The position numbers and the translations under genes were made by a program. A stretch of DNA of 64,000 nucleotides, taken from Oscarella lobularis (Eukaryota; Porifera; Homoscleromorpha; Homosclerophorida; Oscarellidae). The stretch is taken from positions 2,241,614 through 2,305,613 of the forward strand of contig NC_089181.1 of the NCBI RefSeq assembly GCF_947507565.1, given 5' to 3'. Shown in pieces: positions 58,401 through 64,000 of the stretch (position 1 is its first letter; every line of letters begins with the position of its first letter). Below the pieces are notes generated by a model that saw only the letters and a list, made by a program, of their open reading frames with translations, was not told where the DNA came from and did no database searches.

Positions 58401-61400
58401 CCTTCATGGAATCGACCTAAAGGCACTAGGTGAGTGAAAGCAATTCCTTTCGAGAAACGGTCCGTACCTGCTCCCTGACCATCATTTCGTGCGACTCCAA
58501 CATCAATTCGAATTTATCCCAGCGAGTGTGCAGCTGAGCTAGCTGCTCCGATCCGCCCCCGGCAACAGATCGAAGCAACTTGTTCTTCATCTCGGCTCTT
58601 TCGAACAACGGCTTAATCTAGAACACCGTCATCAACAGCCAAAACACGAGATTCTCTTTCTACCTGCGGCCTTCTAGACGACAGTTCAGTGTGCAGCTGA
58701 TTTGCCTTTCCTATCTCTTCGACGCTTTGCGGACGCGTCGAGAGATCGTCGACGGCACCCGAAAGAAAAGTATCAATCGATTGAACGTTTAGCGTTATCG
58801 AACGACGCAACGACGACAGCAGAGAGTCGTAGAGTCGTTGGATGTGATCGTCAATCGTCGCCTTTACAGGAACGGTCGAAACGACGACGCAATCCACTTT
58901 GATAGAACTAAAAAAGAAAGAATGTCGACTGTCAGGTTGGAAACAAGGGCATTATTAGAAGGCCGACGTTTCTTTATTAACAGTCTAATGATTTAGCATC
59001 CTTTCCCTTACGGAGTCTCCATATGGAATGCGTAGAGCTCCAGTACACACAAGATGCAGACTAACGTTCTGCAGACGGACCTCTCTTTTTTACCTTGGAA
59101 GTTTCTCTGCCTCTCTTCCTTTGGCCTTTAGCTCCCTGAAATTCTTTTCCCAATCCTGTACCGTTTCCAGCTGTTCGTCGACCAACGCTTCCAAATCGAT
59201 TTGGCCCAGGATGACCCAGTCTCGAAATATGTCCAACGCGGCAACGAGTCGACGAAACAGCGCCTCGGCTTTGCGATAGACGGCATGAAACGACTTGGCA
59301 TTCCGATCGACCATCGCAGAAAATATCGTCGACGTTGCCGAGCCGCTTTTTTGACTGATGACCGAGACTCCGTTGAAGTGAAAAGGAATGCACATGAACT
59401 TTTTCATTTCTCGGTAATATTTCGCTTTGATTTCTTCAAAAGGAGGACGAAATTGCAAGCGCTGTTGCCTAACGAAAAATGAAGCATGTCAGGAATACAA
59501 CGAGTAATCGTTAAAAAAACGTCAAGACAATTTTAAAAAATCGTCAAGACAATTTAAAAATCGTCAAGACAATTTTTAAAATCGTCAAGACAATTTTTAA
59601 AATCGTCAAGACAATTTTTAAAAATCGTTATTAAAAATCAATGGGGACGGTCTTACTCTTCAGTATCACTACAGTCCTTAAAAATCAATGGGGACGGAAT
59701 TATTCTTTTCTGTAGACGAATTTATAACGAAATTTGTCTTTAGATATACAATTTTTATCTAATACAGTCGGTATTAGTACCGTTCAAAAGTTTTGATCAA
59801 AATCGGAAGTGGGGCCCCTTTCGCGTAGTTTGACCGTTCAAAGGGGCGTTAAAAGGTCAAAAAACGCGTCTCTTTCACGTAAAATTTTTTTTAAAATTTA
59901 AAAAGGTTACGACACTTGATACAAACCACACGGAAGACGGTGCTATGGAGGTTTATCCGGTATCAGAGGTATCTCACAGGCGCAGCGGAGCTATTGGACT
60001 AGGAAGGCCGGAGCCCTTGTCGGGTGAGGAGAATGACCGACCACCGGGCCATGATGGTCAAACCCTTGGGGAGAGTTTCCAACTCCCTTCTATCCTAGCC
60101 AAGAGCTCATGCTCCTGCTACTGATAGGTATATGGAAATGCTGGGTATATATACAACAACGCTGCTGGGGTCACTTCAACTGCAGCTTTTCACCATAAAA
60201 GTGCGCTGATTGAACCAAAACCACTCTTAATCAGCCGCAAATGCGTTTCTGACCCCACAAACAAAACGAATTTTGTGAAAAATCAATCGAAAACGCGAAA
60301 GATCGACAATTAAACGCGTGCAACGTACGCAGGGCACGCCCTGTCACGCTACATATGACGTCAGTTGTAACGCATGACAAAACGCTTCATACGAGCAAGA
60401 AGAGGCGAAGAATTGGCCGCAAAGGGCATTGGGAGTCTACTCTAAAGACATTTTATCGCTCTTTGGAGGCAAAAAGCGAACGGATGCTTAGTAACGACAA
60501 TAAGCTTGGTCAGCAAAATCTAGGTGATACATGCCGGGCTACATGCCGCCTCTATAACGTACGGGCATCGCGGAACGTGCGCTACACTGACAGTACTGGC
60601 GCGCCGTGCGCTATTTTCAGTCGTTCCTTAAATCGTCAAGACAATTTTTAAAATCATCAAGACAACTTTAAAAATCGTCAAGACAAATTTTAAACATCGT
60701 CAAGACAATTTTAAAAAATCGTCAAGACAATTTTAAAAAATCTATGATAAAAACGTCCCGTACTGTGCACGTTACACGGGATAAAATGATGTGGCATCTC
60801 ATCTACGTTGAAAAAGACGCGGTGTAGCCGTCTCCTCTGCAGTAATTATTGCAAGCGGACGGCCAACTATTCTGCAGTAATTATTGCAAGGGACAGGCCG
60901 TCATAACGTTTTAGTAGTATGGGTCGGCGATAGGCGAGTGGGGACCCCACCAACCCATGTGGGCAGAACCCTGGGAAGTAGTCATCGACTTTTTCACTTA
61001 CTGGAAAACGACTTCCACTTTAATTTCCGGGAGATTTTCATTCAGAGTTTCGAGGCCCATCTGATATTGGTGTTCTAGAGCTTTGTACAGCTGATGATCC
61101 CAGTGACTCTTCCACAGTTTCATGCAGGAAGGATCAAATCCCTGAAGAAAAGCATTACTCTACCAATAGCGCCGATGCCCCCTGCCATGTACAGTACCTG
61201 CTGAACCAACGAGGCCATTATTTGCCTTATATCCAAAAGAATGTCTTTCCACTTCTGCTTCTGTCTCAACAAGTCGATGTTCATCAATTGAACGACCTTG
61301 TCGCCAATGACTGCGTGACACTTCCTCAACCGTCGATTTTCCGTCATCAATTTGTCGGCGACGGCCTGCAGACGACCGATGTATCGTTCCAATTCCTGCG

Positions 61401-64000
61401 GATCGTCCCACGTGATTTGTACTCGATCGCCTTTATCAACGGCCCCCTCCTTCGGATTTCTTATAACTGCTTCGAACGCCTTGGCCGAGTCGATCATCAT
61501 TGGCTGCTGACTGACGATCATCTGCTGATCGATAGTGTTATAGAAGTGAGCAACCTGTCATGGAACGAATCAAAGTCGTCGGTGAGACAACGAAAAGCAC
61601 GGCACCTGCTTCAGTATGATCCCGTGTTTCTGAAATTTGCTCGCCGTATTTGCAGTGTGCTGTATCTTCGCCGGAATCGTGAATCCCAAAGCGGCAAGCT
61701 GGCGCACTTCCCTCACCAACGTAACCAACCGGTCACTGTAGAAGACGCGCAGCTTTCGATCCTTGTGTCCCAATTCCATCAGTCGACCCGTCGTTTCCAG
61801 ACTACACATAGAATACAGTTGTCCAAGTAGAAATAACTGCTATGAACTATCCTAGCTAAAAGGGGTCCTTCTAATCAACTCCGATGTCTGGAAACTACAG
61901 TGTTAGATAAAACTGCAAGGCAAACAAAGAAATGCGTCGTTTGACCAAAAAACGCGCCTCTTTCACGTAGAAGTATTTAAAAACAAGGGAGTGGTGATCA
62001 TGACTAGGGAGGCGTGCTTTTGTATCACCCTTGATGCCGTTGGGCGACCACTAGGCCACCCTGGGGAAAGTTCAGCCAAGCTAGCCACGAGCTCTGACTC
62101 CTCTGCGCACGTCGGGTGTATATATGTATATATATGCATGCACGTAGTAACAAGAGTACATTTTGGTCAGCCTACCACAGGGTAGGGTGTGACAAAGGTT
62201 GGTGGTTCTAATTTCCCAGACGTGCCAGAGCGGCACCTTACCCCAATGGATCTTTCCTATTGTCGATGGCGGCTTGAGTGCTTCGCGACCAGTTGTCAAA
62301 TTGGTCTCGCTGATAGGCGTCCAATTCGTCCTGCAATTCCAAAGCTTCTCGCCGAAAAGCTTTGAATCCAGCTAAGTCGTTCAAGAGCTGCTCCGCCGTT
62401 TCCAGAGTGTCCTTCACTTTCGCTTCCATTTGACGAGCAAACACGACGTTGTTAACGACGTCGGAGAGATTTTTGCCCTTTGCCGCAGATACGGAATCTC
62501 GGGTCTCGTTTGATGACAACGACGCAGCGCCACTTCCACTGTGAACAGAATAGTCGTCTCGCATGGACTTGACGTAAGCCGCCAGCTGACCCAGGAGCGT
62601 CTCTCTAAGAATGAACATGCATGAATTGAGAAAGTACGAGGATTTGACTACCTCTCTGACGCCAATTCCGTACTGATCTTTGGACGCTTGATAAGCTCCT
62701 TGAACCTTTGAAACTCTCGTAAAAGCTAAACAAATGCTACTAAACCAAAAATCTTTTTAATTGAACAAGCACTCTCTGAAACCTGATGAGCTGATGCCTT
62801 GATGTCGCGAAATTGTCTCCTCAGTTTTCCTGCAATTCGACTCTCCGCCGGAGCCATTAGTCGCTCATATTGGCTAACAGCCGCCGTCCAGAGAGGTTGC
62901 GTGTACGGATTATACTGCAAGGGATTCAAACCGGAAAAGGCCGAAAACGCCTCCGACGTACGCAACTCGTCGCTCTCCTGTGAACTAAGTAAACGTACCA
63001 AATGCTCGTGCACAGTTCGAAGCGTCGAAATCTACAGAAATAAGAATTGGGGCTTCTTTGGCGGCGTTTTTTATCGTGATCTCCTATGCATACTTCTTCG
63101 AGTCTTCGTCCAAACTGCTGCACTCCTTCAGCGGAGTATTTCTCCCCTTTCCACGGATGCGGTCCATAGCGCTTCCACATCTGCCCGGTCAACTGTTCCA
63201 CGGCACTCGCCCATTTCTCGCAGACCATCTGCCCCATGGCCAACGATTCCTTCACGGCGTGATAGGGTCCACGCCAGAAGTCCAATTCGCCGAGCTGACG
63301 CTGCACGAAACAGCACAACGCACCGCCAACGACGTCCATCAGACGAACCATGCGTCGTTCGGGATAAGGCGGCTCGAAATCGGTCTGTTTCCACACTTCG
63401 TCGAGCGTGTCCTGCGTCACTTCGACGAGCTCGACGGCGTCGACGAGCGCTCGTTCGCCGACCGACGCAAAATCTTTAGCCATCGTTTGCAAGAGCTCGC
63501 GAAAGTGAGCGGCGCGTTCGCGCGCGTCCAACTTCGAACCGGAAACGGACGATTCGACCCAATATTGAAATTCGTCGACGGGCGTGAGAATGCCGCCCAA
63601 GCTCGCGTTCTCGTCCGCGACGCGAGACGATTTCTTTCCCTGACGTCGAATGACGCTGCCCAAGCCGGCTTCCAATTCGCCGAGGAGATTCTGCAATTTT
63701 GGATCGAAATTGCGACTGTACGCGTCGTCTTGGAGAAGAAGCGGCGCGTAGACGCGACGCACCGCGTGATAGAGCGACGACGCCGGCGAATCGTCGAGCA
63801 TCGACGAAACGAACACGTTGCTATGTACGTTGTCAGGGGTGACGACCGTCGGACGAAGTTTGAAGAAGACGAGAAGGTTCGCGTCGTCGACGACGCCCGT
63901 TTCGTTCGGCGGGCGGATTTTGTTGCTCAAGCCGATTTTTTTCGCGCCTTCGCGTCGCGCCGCCAAGAGGGGAACGTTGCCGTCGTCGAGAAAGGAGTTG
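40411..64000 (-). CDS. DYNC2H1: Cytoplasmic dynein 2 heavy chain 1 (5' end outside window)
   Basis: A very long multi-exon gene, reading from the window edge (NSFLDDGN, then [16 protein letters not shown]) to the exact DYNC2H1 C-terminus (SAEREHIV...[22 protein letters not shown], stop at 40411). Tail exons occupy 57.4-64 kb. AAA1 P-loop [10 protein letters not shown] lies at 55911-55940 with Walker [10 protein letters not shown] nearby; AAA2 GPSGSGKST near 54808-54834; AAA3 VGPEGCGKR near 53644-53672; AAA4 GRSGVGRRT near 49100-49135; stalk and microtubule-binding region 44980-48300 ([20 protein letters not shown]); AAA5 44.4-45.0 kb; AAA6 42.4-43.0 kb. Comparison with the human protein suggests only about 45 N-terminal residues are missing. 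It is the motor for retrograde intraflagellar transport. Four introns are swollen by repeats. Confidence 0.96.
45255..46195. repeat. 48-bp minisatellite, left part; every unit is self-complementary
   Basis: About 19-20 units of 48 bp lie in a DYNC2H1 intron. The core of each unit is CTCTTGTAAT, 13 bases, ATTACAAGAG, so a 10-bp hairpin arm pair, followed by AGTCTGTTGGCCA. Units at the edges are degenerate; some (45610, 45793) have a deleted loop. The array resumes at 47031 after a mobile repeat. Confidence 0.92.
46196..47030. mobile_element. Interspersed repeat family, copy B (inside the 48-bp array)
   Basis: Shares long stretches with copy D (59.6-60.6 kb), including TTACGACACTTGATACAAAC, ACGGAAGACGGTGCTATGG, GACCGACCACCGGGCCATGA and TTGGGGAGAGTTTCCAACTC, and a distal part with GCTTGGTCAGCA and the end CAGTCGTTCC. 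It lacks the longer block of copies A and C, so it is a shorter derivative. No open frame of note. Antisense to DYNC2H1. Immediately beyond its end the 48-bp minisatellite starts again. Confidence 0.8.
47031..47230. repeat. 48-bp minisatellite, right part
   Basis: Four to five degenerate units with the same core (CTTGTAATTACACTGTAATT, then TTACAAGAGAGTCCGTTGGC) continue the array of 45255-46195. They are followed at 47235-47325 by a few imperfect CACCTGTGGTCACAG-like repeats. Confidence 0.85.
50186..50250. repeat. Inverted repeat, left arm of the coding module
   Basis: TTTAGTAGT and GTATGGGTCGGCGATAGGC, then GAGTGAGGGTCGGG and CATGCCGATCC, are the reverse complement of the sequence at 51411-51475 with a few differences. 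The same arm also occurs singly near 36016 (copy A) and 60908 (copy D). Confidence 0.85.
50695..51390 (-). CDS. Retroelement-type zinc-knuckle and endonuclease-like protein (fragment)
   Basis: One open frame of 231 codons. It begins [21 protein letters not shown] Cys/His cluster follows: [28 protein letters not shown], then [11 protein letters not shown] and [14 protein letters not shown]. The C-x-CG...H...CP...RH cluster followed by RPD and LDV resembles the C-terminal zinc knuckle and PD-(D/E)XK-type endonuclease of some non-LTR retrotransposons, and many unannotated repeat proteins of marine invertebrates. No reverse transcriptase is present, so it is either the 3' fragment of an element or a separate nuclease-only module. 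It lies between two inverted arms, is on the same strand as DYNC2H1, and sits within its intron. Assignment is by motif recall, without a search. Confidence 0.6.
   Translation of the reverse strand: MPGGWSISSLWLDVPMLRQIQLCNCGVVCDARGYHVMTCPKDGGAIRRHDMVQDIWFRMLRSVNFRCELEKSNEFSDKKRPDIGVYNFDQGKKILLDVSITHPLGVNVQSQAANVSGFAATQKDQKKVDKYRAVAGSLGYLFDPLVMEVYGRWSPIARDFFRKAAVRPSIDFVNDRAAFVNYWRKRLSVGLQRGNATIILNKIKAIFPCSATRASSLPANTDIRCFGSDLH
51411..51478. repeat. Inverted repeat, right arm of the coding module
   Basis: Carries GAATCGGCATGGGTCGGC, CCCTCACTCGCCTATCGCC and GACCCATACACTACTAAAAC, the reverse complement of 50186-50250. The pyrimidine-rich tandem array begins immediately after it. Confidence 0.85.
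51479..52235. repeat. 19/20-bp pyrimidine-rich tandem array
   Basis: About 38 copies of TATGCCTTTTGCCTTCTCCC and its variants (one T fewer, or TTTTCCC for TTCTCCC). The plus strand is almost free of stop codons, so all three plus frames stay open for about 300 codons and give false repetitive proteins ([13 protein letters not shown] type). Because 20 is not a multiple of 3, the frames are shifted copies of one another, which is a repeat signature and not a coding one. Confidence 0.95.
59516..59640. repeat. About 20-bp AT-rich tandem array, left part
   Basis: Five to six units of roughly TCGTCAAGACAATTTTTAAA lie in a DYNC2H1 intron. The same unit returns at 60630-60745 beyond copy D of the interspersed repeat, and related CAAGACAATTTT units occur near 52257-52320 next to copy C. 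Confidence 0.85.
59641..60629. mobile_element. Interspersed repeat family, copy D (inside an AT-rich array)
   Basis: Near-identical to copy B over about 250 bp (59905-60155), including ACGGAAGACGGTGCTATGG, GACCGACCACCGGGCCATGA and CTACTGATAGGTATATGGAA, and similar through GCTTGGTCAGCAAAATCTAG to the end CAGTCGTTCC. The upstream part includes TCAAAAAACGCGTCTCTTTC shared with copies C and E. It is antisense to DYNC2H1 and has no substantial open frame. Confidence 0.8.
60630..60745. repeat. About 20-bp AT-rich tandem array, right part
   Basis: Five units of TCGTCAAGACAATTTTAAAA and close variants continue the array of 59516-59640. Downstream (60838-60960) lie two copies of CTGCAGTAATTATTGCAAG and a single inverted-repeat arm (TAGTATGGGTCGGCGATAGG), both also seen in copy A. 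Confidence 0.85.
61915..62200. mobile_element. Interspersed repeat family, copy E (short remnant)
   Basis: About 285 bp in a DYNC2H1 intron share AAAAAACGCGCCTCTTTCAC with copies C and D, CCACTAGGCCACCCTGGGGA (compare CCACCGGGCC...TTGGGGA) and AGCCACGAGCTCTG with copy A. It ends in a TATATGTATATATATGC stretch. Internal deletions make it the most reduced copy. Confidence 0.65.

Noticed and set aside
1-64000. tRNA, rRNA or CRISPR-like arrays
   Set aside because: No cloverleaf with a credible T-arm (GGTTCGAATCC type) was found by eye, no rRNA core motifs, and the tandem arrays lack the spacer variation of CRISPR and lie in animal introns.

Overview
This is a eukaryotic, animal-type window. Genes are split by many very short GT-AG introns, often 50-60 nt, and packed with intergenic gaps as small as 16-70 bp. 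The gene set (striatin, exocyst EXOC1, spastizin/ZFYVE26, MYLIP, cytoplasmic dynein-2 heavy chain, a CatSper-accessory-like protein) points to a metazoan. The compact layout would suit an early-branching animal such as a sponge, possibly homoscleromorph; that placement is inference from gene content and architecture, since no species-diagnostic sequence was identified.

Layout. Positions 1-2850: two tandem beta-galactosidase (GH35) genes on +, the first cut by the window edge. 2867-5929: two tandem UDP-glycosyltransferases on -. 6027-7258: a DNase I-like nuclease with a probable GPI anchor (+). 7411-7757: SRP9 (-), too short and too split to show as one open frame. 7996-12023: striatin (+). 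12226-16236: EXOC1 (+, 25 exons). 16399-22205: a single-pass membrane protein resembling CatSper auxiliary subunits (+), one intron of which carries a repeat insertion. 22318-23075: a decayed, frame-broken MMAA (methylmalonic aciduria type A GTPase) copy (-). 23076-25120: gene-poor, with CG-alternating DNA and a cluster of perfect foldbacks. 25121-37856: ZFYVE26 (-). 37925-38503: DNAJC24/DPH4 (+), divergent from ZFYVE26 across 68 bp. 38645-40252: MYLIP-like FERM-RING ligase (-). 40411 to beyond 64000: DYNC2H1 (-), nearly complete; only roughly the first 45 residues lie outside.

The large introns of ZFYVE26 and DYNC2H1 hold five copies of one interspersed repeat family. The four whose orientation is clear all lie antisense to the host gene. 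One copy carries a 1.3 kb module bounded by inverted repeats, encoding a zinc-knuckle plus RPD/LDV protein like the C-terminal endonuclease regions of retroelements. At least three repeat insertions sit inside minisatellite arrays whose units resume on the far side (about 50-bp units at 19.0/20.5 kb, 48-bp at 45.3-47.2 kb, about 20-bp at 59.5/60.7 kb). This nesting is the most unusual structural signal in the window.

Functionally the genes are mostly unrelated housekeeping loci: lysosomal and conjugation enzymes, protein targeting (SRP9), STRIPAK signalling, exocytosis, endosome/lysosome biology, diphthamide synthesis, ubiquitination and intraflagellar transport. DYNC2H1 and the CatSper-like gene both relate to cilia or flagella, but nothing here shows co-regulation.
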